20,043 nt of DNA from JBLHOS01 sp047623825 (GTDB lineage: Bacteria > Pseudomonadota > Alphaproteobacteria > Rhodobacterales > Rhodobacteraceae), in contig JBLHOS010000057.1 of assembly GCA_047623825.1 (NCBI GenBank), positions 1-20,043 of the forward strand, given 5' to 3'. A model generated the notes under the pieces. That model saw nothing but the letters and a program-made list of their open reading frames with translations, was not told where the DNA came from and made no database searches. Shown one piece after another: positions 7,920 through 14,990 of this stretch. The position numbers and the translations under genes are program-made. Every line of letters begins with the position of its first letter. Positions within the stretch are counted from its first letter, which is position 1.

Positions 7920-8706
7920 GCCAGACCTGATCAACGACAGTTGGGAGAGCGTCGCTGAGCGGCGCGCTGCCGAAGCTTTGATTGTGGACGTTGACGGGTT
8001 TGAAGGCCCGCTGGATCTGCTGTTGTCGCTATCGCGCACCCAAAAGGTGGACCTGCGCAAGATCTCGGTGCTGCATCTGGCAGAGCAATATTTGAAGTTT
8101 GTCGATAGTATGCAAAGCCTGCGGATTGAACTGGCTGCCGACTATCTGGTGATGGCTGCTTGGTTGGCCTTTTTGAAGTCGCGTCTTCTGCTTCCCCCTG
8201 ATCCAACCGAAGAGGGCCCAAGCGGCGAGGAATTGGCCGCCCATCTGGCCTTTCAGCTGGAGCGTCTGCAGGCAATGCGAGACTGCGCTGCCCGCTTGAT
8301 GGCCTGTGATCGGTTGGGGCGTGATCGGTTTGCGCGCGGCCTGCCAGAGGAGCTGACAACTGCGCGCCACGTAACCTATACCGCCAGCTTGATCGACTTG
8401 ATGCAAGGCTATGCCCGGATCCGGACCCGTGATGATTTTCGCCCCTTTAGCTTAGACCGCGACAGCGTCTACACCATGGAAGAGGCCTTGGGTCGGATGC
8501 GTAATCTGATCGGATTTGCTGGCGATTGGACTGATATTTCATCCTATATTCCTGAGGGATGGGAACTGGATCCCAAAAAACGCCGATCCGCCACTGCAGC
8601 CACCTTTGCTGCAGCTTTGGAGTTGGCAAAAGCGGGCCAGGCCGAGTTGCGCCAGGATGAGATGTTTGGGCGGATCGAGTTGAAACGAAAGGGCGCTGCA
8701 CGATGA
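7903..8706 (+). CDS. scpA: Segregation and condensation protein A (kleisin)
   Basis: A 267-residue kleisin that bridges the SMC head domains in the bacterial condensin complex. The N-terminal SMC-neck-binding motif is clear: D31-G-F-E-G-P-L-D-L-L-L. It is followed by the helical region (QKVDLRKISVLHLAEQYL, ELAADYLVMAAWLAFLKSRLLLPP) that is diagnostic of ScpA. I start at ATG 7903, where AAGGGAG lies five bases upstream; the frame upstream is nagZ read out of frame. The gene overlaps nagZ by 17 bases and scpB by four, implying translational coupling of the complex partners. No smc gene is present in this window. Confidence 0.95.
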   Translation: MTVPNEPDLINDSWESVAERRAAEALIVDVDGFEGPLDLLLSLSRTQKVDLRKISVLHLAEQYLKFVDSMQSLRIELAADYLVMAAWLAFLKSRLLLPPDPTEEGPSGEELAAHLAFQLERLQAMRDCAARLMACDRLGRDRFARGLPEELTTARHVTYTASLIDLMQGYARIRTRDDFRPFSLDRDSVYTMEEALGRMRNLIGFAGDWTDISSYIPEGWELDPKKRRSATAATFAAALELAKAGQAELRQDEMFGRIELKRKGAAR

Positions 8707-9380
8707 CGGTTACACCGCAGACACCTGACACCGAAGAAAGTCTGTTTGAGGCCCCGCCCTTGGCCGAACAAGAACGCATGATCGAGGCCTTGCTGTTTGC
8801 CAGTGCTGACCCGCTGACGACGCGCGAGATGGAGGCGCGCCTGCCGCATGGGTGTGACGCGGCTGAGGCGATGTTGCTTTTGCGCAAACGCTATCAGGGT
8901 CGCGGCGTCAATTTGGCCCGGGTGGGCGATGCTTGGGCGTTCAGAACGGCGCCGGATCTGGGCTTTTTGATGAGCCGTGAAACCGTTGAGACCCGCAAGC
9001 TAAGCCGGGCCGCTATCGAGACGCTGGCGATCATCGCCTATCATCAGCCCGCAACCCGCGCCGAGATTGAAGAAATTCGCGGCGTTTCGGTTAGCCGTGG
9101 AACAGTTGATCAGTTGATAGAGCTGGAATGGGTGCGTTTTGGCCGACGCCGGATGACCCCAGGGCGTCCTGTAACCTATGTAGTGACAGAGGCGTTTCTA
9201 GACCATTTCGGTCTGGAAAGTGCGCGCGATCTGCCCGGTCTGAAGGAGCTGCGAGCCGCAGGCCTGCTGGACAGTCGGTTGGTACCAGGGTTACTGCCGG
9301 TGGGGCAAGGCGACGCGGATGACCCCGACGGTGTCGGTCTCGAAGATGAAGATCAAATCGACATGTTTGAGAATGAATAG
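8703..9380 (+). CDS. scpB: Segregation and condensation protein B
   Basis: A 225-residue ScpB, which dimerises through tandem winged-helix domains and binds the ScpA linker in the SMC-ScpAB complex. The family signature is visible as RMIEALLFASADPLTTREMEARL near 27-49 and LSRAAIETLAIIAYHQPATRAEIEEIRGVSVSRGTVDQLIE-type sequence in the middle, followed by GRPVTYVVTEAFLDHFGL. The acidic C-terminal tail (DADDPDGVGLEDEDQIDMFENE) is disordered. The start ATG overlaps the scpA stop in an ATGA junction. In many alphaproteobacteria tatABC follows scpB; here a small basic protein follows and then convergent glnA. Confidence 0.95.
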   Translation: MTVTPQTPDTEESLFEAPPLAEQERMIEALLFASADPLTTREMEARLPHGCDAAEAMLLLRKRYQGRGVNLARVGDAWAFRTAPDLGFLMSRETVETRKLSRAAIETLAIIAYHQPATRAEIEEIRGVSVSRGTVDQLIELEWVRFGRRRMTPGRPVTYVVTEAFLDHFGLESARDLPGLKELRAAGLLDSRLVPGLLPVGQGDADDPDGVGLEDEDQIDMFENE

Positions 9381-9452
9381 CAGCAATTGCGCCTTGCCTG
9401 ATTTTTGCCCCAAAACTGTGTTATCAAATCAGTATGAACAAAGGAGATCCCG

Positions 9453-9647
9453 ATGGATCGTATCATCCGAATGGTTATGAACATGCTGATCCGGAAAGTC
9501 GTCAACCGTGGCGTGAATGCGGGTGTTGATCTTGCAACGCGAGGCCGTGAAGACACATCGACCACCGAGCAGCAAGCCTCAACCCAGTCGACAACACGCA
9601 ATGCACGCAAGTTGATGCGCACGGCGCGTCGTTTTACCCGGTTCTAA
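9453..9647 (+). CDS. Small basic protein of unknown function
   Basis: A 64-residue protein with a strong ribosome site (AAGGAGA, about six bases upstream of ATG 9453), which is the main reason to believe it. The N-terminal ~28 residues (MDRIIRMVMNMLIRKVVNRG) could form an amphipathic helix. A polar Ser/Thr/Gln stretch follows, and the end is Arg-rich (RNARKLMRTARRFTRF). There is no signal peptide, and no domain I can name. It lies 72 bases after scpB, in the same direction, and has a few Met- and Arg-rich features like other short membrane-surface or nucleic-acid-associated proteins, but that is speculation. Confidence 0.65.
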   Translation: MDRIIRMVMNMLIRKVVNRGVNAGVDLATRGREDTSTTEQQASTQSTTRNARKLMRTARRFTRF

Positions 9648-9767
9648 AACGTCCAAGCCCAGATATGTAACCTGCTCTGCCCGCTAGTCGGAGCTTCTTA
9701 CACGTGCGGTTGGCGACGCCGATTGCCTCTCCTTTTCTGGCGACAGAGATGTTGTCAGGATTGATCT

Positions 9768-9855
9768 GCCTCTGGCTGGAGTGCTTTGACCAAGAAAAAG
9801 CACAATTTTATTAAAATTATCGCCTCCTTATTCTCTAAATATCCTTGCCGGAGGC
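9768..9855 (-). repeat. 88-nt palindromic intergenic repeat, copy B
   Basis: Read on the - strand it begins GCCTCCGG (9855 downward) and ends CCAGAGGC (at 9768). It is exactly as long as copy A (391-478) and aligns with it without gaps, about 69 of 88 identical. The inner hairpin ATAATTTTA-A-TAAAATTGT pairs almost fully, with one G-T wobble, and is followed on the - strand by GCTTTTTC. It lies between the small basic protein gene (+) and glnA (-), the same convergent setting as copy A, with the T-run downstream of glnA. Confidence 0.75.
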
Positions 9856-9883
9856 ATTAAGCCTCTTGTTCAAAACAAGTCCT

Positions 9884-9913
9884 TAAATAGAAAAGGGCGC
9901 CCTAAAGGCGCCC
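9884..9913 (-). terminator. Rho-independent terminator of glnA
   Basis: On the - strand GGGCGCC, a five-base loop and GGCGCCC (9913-9895) form a seven-pair G/C stem followed by TTTTCTATTT. The hairpin starts 25 bases after the glnA stop codon, so it is the natural end of the glnB-glnA transcript. On the + strand the stem is not followed by a T-run. Confidence 0.85.
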
Positions 9914-9938
9914 CGTTCAATCTCTTTGTCCTATTAGA

Positions 9939-11345
9939 TCAGCAGCTGTAATACATCTTGTATTCAATTGGGTGAGGAGTGTGCTCATACATGTACACTT
10001 CTTCCCATTTCAGCTCCATGTAGCCCTCAATTTGGCCTTTGGTGAACACACCACCAGCCAACAGGTACTCATGATCTTTTTCCAACTCGTCCAATGCTTC
10101 ACGCAGTGAGGCGCAAACAGTTGGGATGCCGGCCAGCTCTTCTGGCGGTAGATCATAAAGATCTTTGTCAGATGCTTCGCCCGGGTGGATCTTATTGATG
10201 ATACCATCAAGGCCGGCCATCAAAAGCGCCGAGAAACACAGATACGGGTTTGCAGCCGGATCTGGGAAACGTGCTTCAACGCGCTTTGCCTTTGGGTTCT
10301 CGGCCCATGGGATCCGAACACAGCCAGACCGATTGCGTGCAGAATAAGCGCGCAAGACCGGCGCTTCAAACCCTGGGATCAGGCGTTTGTAGCTGTTGGT
10401 CGCCGGGTTCGTGAACGCGTTAAGCGACTTCGCGTGCTTTAGAATGCCACCGATGAAATAGAGGGCCTCATCGGACAGATCAGCATATTTGTCACCAGAG
10501 AAGATCGGCTTGCCTTCTTTGAAGATCGACATGTTTACGTGCATACCGGTGCCATTGTCGCCCGCGATAGGCTTTGGCATGAACGTCGCCGATTTGCCGT
10601 ATGCGTGGGCTACGTTCTGGATGACGTACTTGTATTTCTGCAGTTCATCGGCTTGGTGGGTCAGTGACCCAAAGATCAAACCCAATTCGTGCTGGCAAGA
10701 CGCCACCTCGTGGTGGTGCTTGTCGACCTTCATACCCATCCGCTTCATTGTGGACAGCATTTCAGAGCGCAGATCTTGGGCGGAGTCAGTTGGATTGACG
10801 GGGAAGTAGCCGCCTTTGATCCCAGGGCGATGGCCCATGTTGCCCATCTCGTATTCGCCGTCGGTGTTCCAGGCAGCATCCTGCGCATCAACTTCGAACG
10901 ATACTTTGTTCATGCTGACCTGATAGCGCACATCGTCAAACAGGAAGAATTCGGCCTCAGGGCCGAAATAGGACACATCGCCAATACCTGTTGAGATCAA
11001 GTATGCTTCGGCGCGCTCAGCCGTGCCGCGTGGGTCGCGATCGTAGCTTTCGCCGGTGTCAGGTTCAACCACTGTGCAATGGACGCACAATGTCTTTTCC
11101 GCGTAGAACGGGTCGACATAGACGCTGTTGGTGTCGGGCATCAATTTCATGTCCGACTCGTCAATCGATTTCCAGCCGGCGATCGAGGACCCGTCAAACA
11201 TGAAGCCTTCTTCCAAGAAGTCCTCATCGACTTGATCCGCCATCACCGTAACGTGCTGTAGCCGGCCGCGTGGATCGGTGAAACGGATGTCGACATATTC
11301 GATGTCTTCGTCCGCGATCATCTTCAAAACAGTATCTTTACTCAT
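9939..11345 (-). CDS. glnA: Glutamine synthetase, type I
   Basis: A 468-residue GSI that makes glutamine from glutamate, ammonia and ATP, the main ammonium assimilation step. It is of the adenylylated GSI-beta type: the modification tyrosine falls at Y397 in KDLYDLPPE, exactly the number used for E. coli, and the length also matches. Other signatures are FMFDGSSIAGW (48-58), the beta-Grasp and catalytic metal motifs in SYFGPEAEFF, the ATP-binding region around KPIAGDNGTGMHVNMS, and the terminal NRSGCVRIP substrate segment. GGAAGG four bases before ATG 11345 marks the start. It lies 70 bases downstream of glnB with a hairpin between, a classic alphaproteobacterial glnBA pair. Regulation of activity by GlnB/GlnE is expected from the family. 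Confidence 0.98.
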   Translation of the reverse strand: MSKDTVLKMIADEDIEYVDIRFTDPRGRLQHVTVMADQVDEDFLEEGFMFDGSSIAGWKSIDESDMKLMPDTNSVYVDPFYAEKTLCVHCTVVEPDTGESYDRDPRGTAERAEAYLISTGIGDVSYFGPEAEFFLFDDVRYQVSMNKVSFEVDAQDAAWNTDGEYEMGNMGHRPGIKGGYFPVNPTDSAQDLRSEMLSTMKRMGMKVDKHHHEVASCQHELGLIFGSLTHQADELQKYKYVIQNVAHAYGKSATFMPKPIAGDNGTGMHVNMSIFKEGKPIFSGDKYADLSDEALYFIGGILKHAKSLNAFTNPATNSYKRLIPGFEAPVLRAYSARNRSGCVRIPWAENPKAKRVEARFPDPAANPYLCFSALLMAGLDGIINKIHPGEASDKDLYDLPPEELAGIPTVCASLREALDELEKDHEYLLAGGVFTKGQIEGYMELKWEEVYMYEHTPHPIEYKMYYSC

Positions 11346-11376
11346 GAGACCTTCCCTTGACGTATTGGTTGGTTGC

Positions 11377-11390
11377 GGGGGCGAACCCCC
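11377..11390 (-). promoter_or_regulatory. UUCG-capped hairpin in the glnB-glnA spacer
   Basis: On the - strand GGGGG-TTCG-CCCCC forms a perfect five-pair G/C stem closed by a UUCG tetraloop, an unusually stable RNA hairpin. It lies 31 bases before the glnA ATG and has no T-run, so it is not a standard terminator. It may protect or process the dicistronic message, or set the glnB:glnA ratio; this is inference. Confidence 0.6.
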
Positions 11391-11415
11391 TTTGCGAAAG
11401 CGTACTTATCGCGTT

Positions 11416-11754
11416 TCAGAGGGCATCCTCGCCAAATTCACCGGTACGGATGCGGATTGCTTGTTCAATGGTAGAGACGAAAATCTTACCGTCGCCGATT
11501 TTATCGGTCTTGGCTGCTGCCACGATGGCCTCGATGGCTCCGTCCAGCATATCGTCTGACAGGATGACTTCGATCTTCACTTTGGGTAAGAAATCGACAA
11601 CGTACTCAGCACCGCGATACAGTTCGGTGTGGCCCTTTTGACGGCCAAAACCTTTTACTTCTGTAACCGACAAACCCTGAATTCCAATCTCCTGCAGCGC
11701 TTCTTTTACTTCATCAAGTTTGAAAGGCTTAATGATCGCTTCGATTTTTTTCAT
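11416..11754 (-). CDS. glnB: Nitrogen regulatory protein P-II
   Basis: A 112-residue P-II signal protein. It is a trimer that senses 2-oxoglutarate and ATP/ADP and is uridylylated under nitrogen limitation, then controls GlnE, NtrB and other partners. The N terminus MKKIEAIIKPFKLDEVKEAL, the T-loop GHTELYRGAEY with the uridylylation site at Y51, and the C-terminal signature KIGDGKIFVSTIEQAIRIRTGE are all intact. GAGGAG nine bases before ATG 11754 supports the start. Linkage to glnA suggests GlnB rather than GlnK, which is usually next to amtB. The 176-base region to the divergent NAD(P)HX gene must hold its promoter; see the inverted repeats described there. Confidence 0.97.
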   Translation of the reverse strand: MKKIEAIIKPFKLDEVKEALQEIGIQGLSVTEVKGFGRQKGHTELYRGAEYVVDFLPKVKIEVILSDDMLDGAIEAIVAAAKTDKIGDGKIFVSTIEQAIRIRTGEFGEDAL

Positions 11755-11778
11755 GGTCTGCGACTCCTCGGTTCAGTT

Positions 11779-11882
11779 GTCCTAGGTGACACCACTTTCA
11801 ATAGGACGGGGCAATCGGGTAGCGTTCCGCATGGGCACTCCACCAAAGGAATACAAAAACGCCGCTCAAATATCAGGCGTTT
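11779..11882. promoter_or_regulatory. Divergent glnB / NAD(P)HX-repair intergenic region with two inverted repeats
   Basis: Two inverted repeats stand out: GTCCTA-N17-TAGGAC (11779-11807), enclosing GGTG-A-CACC (11785-11793), and AAACGCC-N12-GGCGTTT (11857-11882). The first lies 25 bases upstream of the glnB ATG and would be in its leader. The second is followed by T5 on the - strand and could be a weak terminator or an operator. No clear sigma-54 or NtrC site was found by eye. Confidence 0.35.
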
Positions 11883-11930
11883 AGCATAAAAATTAGGCAT
11901 AACTGAATCGTGGGTTGAAAAGGTAACGAT

Positions 11931-13508
11931 ATGACTGAGATATTGACGGCAGCCGAGATGCGAGGCGTGGAGCAGCGTGCAATCGCGGACGGATGTGCCA
12001 CAGGTTTGGAATTAATGGAACGGGCGGGTCGGGGTGTGCTAAACGGCATCTTTTCGCATTGGCCGAACCTGGCAGCGCAATCTGGCTCAGCGATCATTTT
12101 GGCGGGACCGGGCAATAATGGCGGTGACGGATACGTGGTGGCGAGGCTGTTGTCCGACTGGGGATGGTCGGTCCGCGTGCTGTCTTTCGGCGATCCTGCG
12201 CGATTGCCGGCCGATGCGCGTCAGAATTGGCATCGGTGGACTGCGATGGGCTGCATGGACGCGTTGGAAGTCGCCGATCCTGACGGCCTCGATGCGACGT
12301 TTTTTAAGGCTGATCTGATTGTTGATGCGCTTTTTGGGACCGGACTAAGTCGCGGTTTATCGGCATTTCCGGCGCTTTTCCACGCGTTGCAGCGGGTTCG
12401 TCGCGCCAACGGTCATGCCAAAGTCGTGGCCGTCGATCTACCATCGGGCCTGTGCAGTGATAGTGGCCGGGTCTTGGCGTCCGGCGCAGGTGTCAAAGGG
12501 CAGGTGGCGCGCGCTGATCTGACGGTCACATTTCATCGATGGAAGTTGGGCCATGTTCTGGCCGATGGACCAGAGTTTTGTGGTGAGGTCGCATTGGTTG
12601 ATCTTGGGTTGCGCGCCGATGCCAGTTTCAGTGGGGCTACGACGGTTGGGATCCGGTTGGATCGCCTTGACAAAAGGCCCTCAGATCACAAGTTTTCCCA
12701 TGGTGCTGCATTAATTATCACAGGTGGCGCGGGTAAAACTGGGGCGGCACGACTGGCTGGGCGCGCAGCGTTGCGCGTCGGCGCAGGTGTCGTCAGCCTC
12801 GGTGTGCCGCCGGGGGCAGAGGCGGAGGTCGCCAACCAAATAACGGCGCTGATGATGACACCTTTGGCCGACTCTGATGATCTTTTGGCCCTTATGGATG
12901 ACCCGCGACTGTCCGCACTTTGCATGGGGCCAGGTCTTGGTTTGGGCACCGCGCAGCGCGATTTGGTTGCGGCGGGATTGCGCGGATGTGCCAGTGATGA
13001 TGGGCCAAGTTTGGTGCTAGATGCGGATGCGTTGACCCATTTGGCGCGGGACGCAGCATTATTTTCAGCATTGTCGCCGGGGTGTGTTTTGACGCCCCAT
13101 GCTGGTGAATTTGCCCGACTGTTTCCCGATTTGGCCGACAAATTGCGGGCCAACGCGCTGAGAGGCCCTGCCTATTCCAAGGTGGATGCCACGCGGCAGG
13201 CCGCGGCGCGGTGCGGCGCCGTCGTTGTGTTTAAGGGGCCCGATACAGTGATTGCTACACCGGGTGGGCGATGCTGGTTGGCAGCGGCAGTCTATGACGC
13301 GCAAGCGCCTTGGCTGGCGACAGCTGGATCAGGCGATGTATTGGCTGGATTGATAACAGGTCTGCTGGCACGCGGATTTTCGCCACAGGATTCGGCACAA
13401 ACAGCGGTCATGTTGCAATTGGCCGCGGCGCGTCGGTTTGGCCCGGGGCTGATCGCAGAGGACTTACCAGAACAGATCCCAGCCGTTTTGCGCGATTTGC
13501 TGGCGTAA
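11931..13508 (+). CDS. nnr: Bifunctional NAD(P)H-hydrate epimerase / ADP-dependent dehydratase
   Basis: A 525-residue fusion that repairs damaged NAD(P)H hydrates. The N-terminal YjeF_N domain (about 1-215) epimerises R and S forms of NAD(P)HX and carries the motif G61-N-N-G-G-D-G. The C-terminal ribokinase-like YjeF_C domain (about 235-525) dehydrates S-NAD(P)HX using ADP; it shows TGGAGKTGAARLA, MGPGLGLG, LDADALT, LTPHAGEF, KGPDTVIATPGG and the catalytic G466-S-G-D469 in ATAGSGDVLAGL. The length and domain order are normal for the bacterial fusion. AAAGGT upstream of ATG 11931 supports the start. It stands divergent from glnB and convergent with the Hint gene; no cotranscribed partner is seen. 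Confidence 0.96.
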   Translation: MTEILTAAEMRGVEQRAIADGCATGLELMERAGRGVLNGIFSHWPNLAAQSGSAIILAGPGNNGGDGYVVARLLSDWGWSVRVLSFGDPARLPADARQNWHRWTAMGCMDALEVADPDGLDATFFKADLIVDALFGTGLSRGLSAFPALFHALQRVRRANGHAKVVAVDLPSGLCSDSGRVLASGAGVKGQVARADLTVTFHRWKLGHVLADGPEFCGEVALVDLGLRADASFSGATTVGIRLDRLDKRPSDHKFSHGAALIITGGAGKTGAARLAGRAALRVGAGVVSLGVPPGAEAEVANQITALMMTPLADSDDLLALMDDPRLSALCMGPGLGLGTAQRDLVAAGLRGCASDDGPSLVLDADALTHLARDAALFSALSPGCVLTPHAGEFARLFPDLADKLRANALRGPAYSKVDATRQAAARCGAVVVFKGPDTVIATPGGRCWLAAAVYDAQAPWLATAGSGDVLAGLITGLLARGFSPQDSAQTAVMLQLAAARRFGPGLIAEDLPEQIPAVLRDLLA

Positions 13509-13561
13509 CACATTTCGCAAGAGTGGCTAGCGCACCAAATATCAGCGTTCGGTCACGGGTA

Positions 13562-14059
13562 TCAGTTTGGGCCGAGCGTATGATGTTCAGGCGCTGAGCA
13601 TAGCAATTCCAACCCGTCAGCGTACAAAACACGCGGTTCCGTGAAATAAAGCGAAATCATATGCGTCGGCGGTGTGTCATCCCATGTGATGTGATGGCCA
13701 TCGATCAATCGACCAGCCTCTATTTGGGCCTGCTTGGCACCATAAAGCGCCTGCGCGCGCCAGTCTCGGATGATAAGTCTTTGTTGGGGTAAAACGCTGA
13801 TATCCGCCTTTGGCTTACCACCAAGAGCGTTTTTGCAGATTCTGACCAAACGTGTGTTCCTCGGCAATTTGCGCCGGACAATTGCGCGGATGCGTTGAGC
13901 GCCAGCATCTCGTGTGATTACTCGGTCGCCCGCATACAACATCTCAATCGGCAGGGCGCCATCAAGTGTCAGGATCAAGGTGCCGGGCGGTAGCGCTGCA
14001 TCCAGTCCAGTTCGAATAATAGTGGTTCGGAGCATCTTGCGCTCTGGCTCATTGGTCAT
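13562..14059 (-). CDS. Hint-domain protein lacking the processing cysteine
   Basis: A 165-residue protein consisting almost only of a Hint_2-type domain (the hedgehog/intein fold). The pattern PPGTLILTLDGALPIEMLYAGDRVITRDAG (about 24-53) matches the usual opening CFxPGTxIxTxxGxxPVExLxxGDxVxTxDxG, and RLIDGHHITWD and RVLYADGLELLCSAP match the end of the fold. The residue aligning with the nucleophilic Cys is alanine (A22), so self-cleavage is not expected. In Rhodobacteraceae such domains usually sit at the C terminus of secreted Ca-binding proteins or stand alone; the role of the stand-alone form is unknown. I start at ATG 14059, with AGGA six bases upstream; a 12-codon upstream extension is possible. 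There is no signal peptide. Confidence 0.8.
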   Translation of the reverse strand: MTNEPERKMLRTTIIRTGLDAALPPGTLILTLDGALPIEMLYAGDRVITRDAGAQRIRAIVRRKLPRNTRLVRICKNALGGKPKADISVLPQQRLIIRDWRAQALYGAKQAQIEAGRLIDGHHITWDDTPPTHMISLYFTEPRVLYADGLELLCSAPEHHTLGPN

Positions 14060-14120
14060 GATGGGTCCTGCTCTGTCGGGCAAATTTAGCCTCATTTATT
14101 TAACAAAACGTTAACCCAAC

Positions 14121-14129
14121 TTATCCACA
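14121..14129 (+). promoter_or_regulatory. Isolated perfect DnaA-box sequence
   Basis: TTATCCACA matches the consensus DnaA box exactly. It lies in the A/T-rich 183-base region between the Hint gene and tRNA-Leu. I see no second box or A/T-rich unwinding repeat, so this is not an origin by itself; chance occurrence is possible. Confidence 0.3.
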
Positions 14130-14242
14130 GGCAATAGGGTCTTTTTGCAGCAAACCGGAATGTTCGCAGTGCCTTTAGTCAAATTGCCTCTCGCGTCGGG
14201 GCGCAGGCTTTGCTATAAGCGTTTTGCAGCCTTGGTTGCAGT

Positions 14243-14326
14243 GCGGGTGTGGCGGAATGGTAGACGCACCAGATTTAGGTTCTGGCGCCGCGAGGCGTGG
14301 GGGTTCAAGTCCCTTCATCCGTACCA
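14243..14326 (+). tRNA. tRNA-Leu (anticodon TAG, CUA/CUN codons)
   Basis: A full cloverleaf can be folded. The acceptor is GCGGGTG / CATCCGT with discriminator A and an encoded CCA. The D-arm lies in GGCGGAATGGTAGACGC, the anticodon stem is CCAGA/TCTGG with loop TTTAGGT (anticodon TAG), the long type-II variable arm is GCGCCGCGAGGCGT, and the T-arm is GGGGG-TTCAAGT-CCCTT. The long variable arm and UAG anticodon identify leucine. A possible -10 (TATAAG, 14214-14219) lies 24 bases upstream. A strong terminator follows at 14331-14372. Confidence 0.96.
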
Positions 14327-14330
14327 ATAC

Positions 14331-14372
14331 AAAAAAAAGCCCGCCGCTCTCGGAGTAGGCGGGCTTCTTTTT
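14331..14372. terminator. Bidirectional terminator between tRNA-Leu and the MarR gene
   Basis: GCCCGCC (14339-14345) and GGCGGGC (14358-14364) form a seven-pair G/C stem with a 12-base loop. It is followed by TTCTTTTT on + and preceded by A8 (T8 on -). It therefore works as an intrinsic terminator in both directions, for the tRNA on + and the regulator gene on -, whose stop codon is four bases away. Confidence 0.9.
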
Positions 14373-14375
14373 GGC

Positions 14376-14921
14376 TTAGAGATCGGGGCCTTGGTTTAGA
14401 TCGTTTTCTAGCCGGCCAAGGCTGGCATGGAATTGCAGTAATAGGCGCCGCAGCTCGGCGATGTCTGTTTGGTCTAGGTCGCCCAGAAGCCTGTTATGCA
14501 TCTCAATCGACAAGGGCAGGATGGTGTCGTGCAGATCATGGCCCGCCAGCGTCAAATACCATGATTTGCGGCGGCTATCGCTGGCGCGCGCTTGTGTCTG
14601 AACCAATCCATCCACTGCCATGGCTGAGAGTGCCCGACTGACGGCCGCTTTGTCGATCCCAGTGTGCCTGCTGGCATCCGCAACCGAGGCACCGGGTGCT
14701 TGGGCCAATTGCACCAGCATCCGCCAAGTCATTACGCCAACGCCGTAGCGCGTTAGCAAAAGCCGGGTGAAAATACGGGCGTATCTGTTGCCCGCTGAGG
14801 CCAGCATGAACAGGGGTGATCGATCGATACCAACGGTTCGCACGGGGGAGCTGCGCGTCTCGGTTTCGGTGGTAACCACGAATTGATCAAACCAGTCATC
14901 GGGCGTTAGTGTATTTGTCAT
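14376..14921 (-). CDS. MarR-family transcriptional regulator, divergent from the dehalogenase
   Basis: A 181-residue MarR-type winged-helix protein. Helical dimerisation segments at both ends (about 36-60 and 130-172) flank the DNA-binding core: helix-turn-helix in ASVADASRHTGIDKAAVSRALSAMAVDGLV (about 78-107) and the wing with ASDSRRKSWYLTLAG (113-127). MarR proteins usually repress a divergent gene and release DNA on binding a phenolic or aromatic ligand. I start at ATG 14921: the frame continues to a TTG at 14957, but that codon lies inside a perfect palindrome that is more likely operator DNA. No good Shine-Dalgarno precedes either start. The gene is divergent from the fused reductive dehalogenase, so it is the probable regulator of that enzyme, with a halogenated aromatic as a candidate ligand (inference). 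Confidence 0.9.
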   Translation of the reverse strand: MTNTLTPDDWFDQFVVTTETETRSSPVRTVGIDRSPLFMLASAGNRYARIFTRLLLTRYGVGVMTWRMLVQLAQAPGASVADASRHTGIDKAAVSRALSAMAVDGLVQTQARASDSRRKSWYLTLAGHDLHDTILPLSIEMHNRLLGDLDQTDIAELRRLLLQFHASLGRLENDLNQGPDL

Positions 14922-14944
14922 AGCCGTTGTGAAACGCCAAGCGT

Positions 14945-14990
14945 GTTGACATGTCAACGCAATCTTGCAAACGATGTTGAAATGTCAACA
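14945..14990. promoter_or_regulatory. Twin palindromic operators between the MarR and dehalogenase genes
   Basis: GTTGACATGTCAAC (14945-14958) is a perfect 14-bp palindrome. TGTTGAAATGTCAACA (14975-14990) is a 16-bp palindrome with one mismatched pair. Both have the core TTGA(C/A)ATGTCAA, a typical size and shape for MarR sites, and their centres are 31 bp apart, about three helical turns, on the same face of DNA. Each includes a TTGACA on one strand that could be a -35 element; no convincing -10 was found. They lie about 25-70 bases upstream of the regulator ATG and 70-120 bases upstream of the dehalogenase ATG. Confidence 0.8.

Noticed and set aside
14922..14957. Upstream TTG start for the MarR gene (12 extra codons)
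   Set aside because: It would place coding sequence inside a perfect palindrome that is better explained as the operator; ATG 14921 gives a normal MarR protein.
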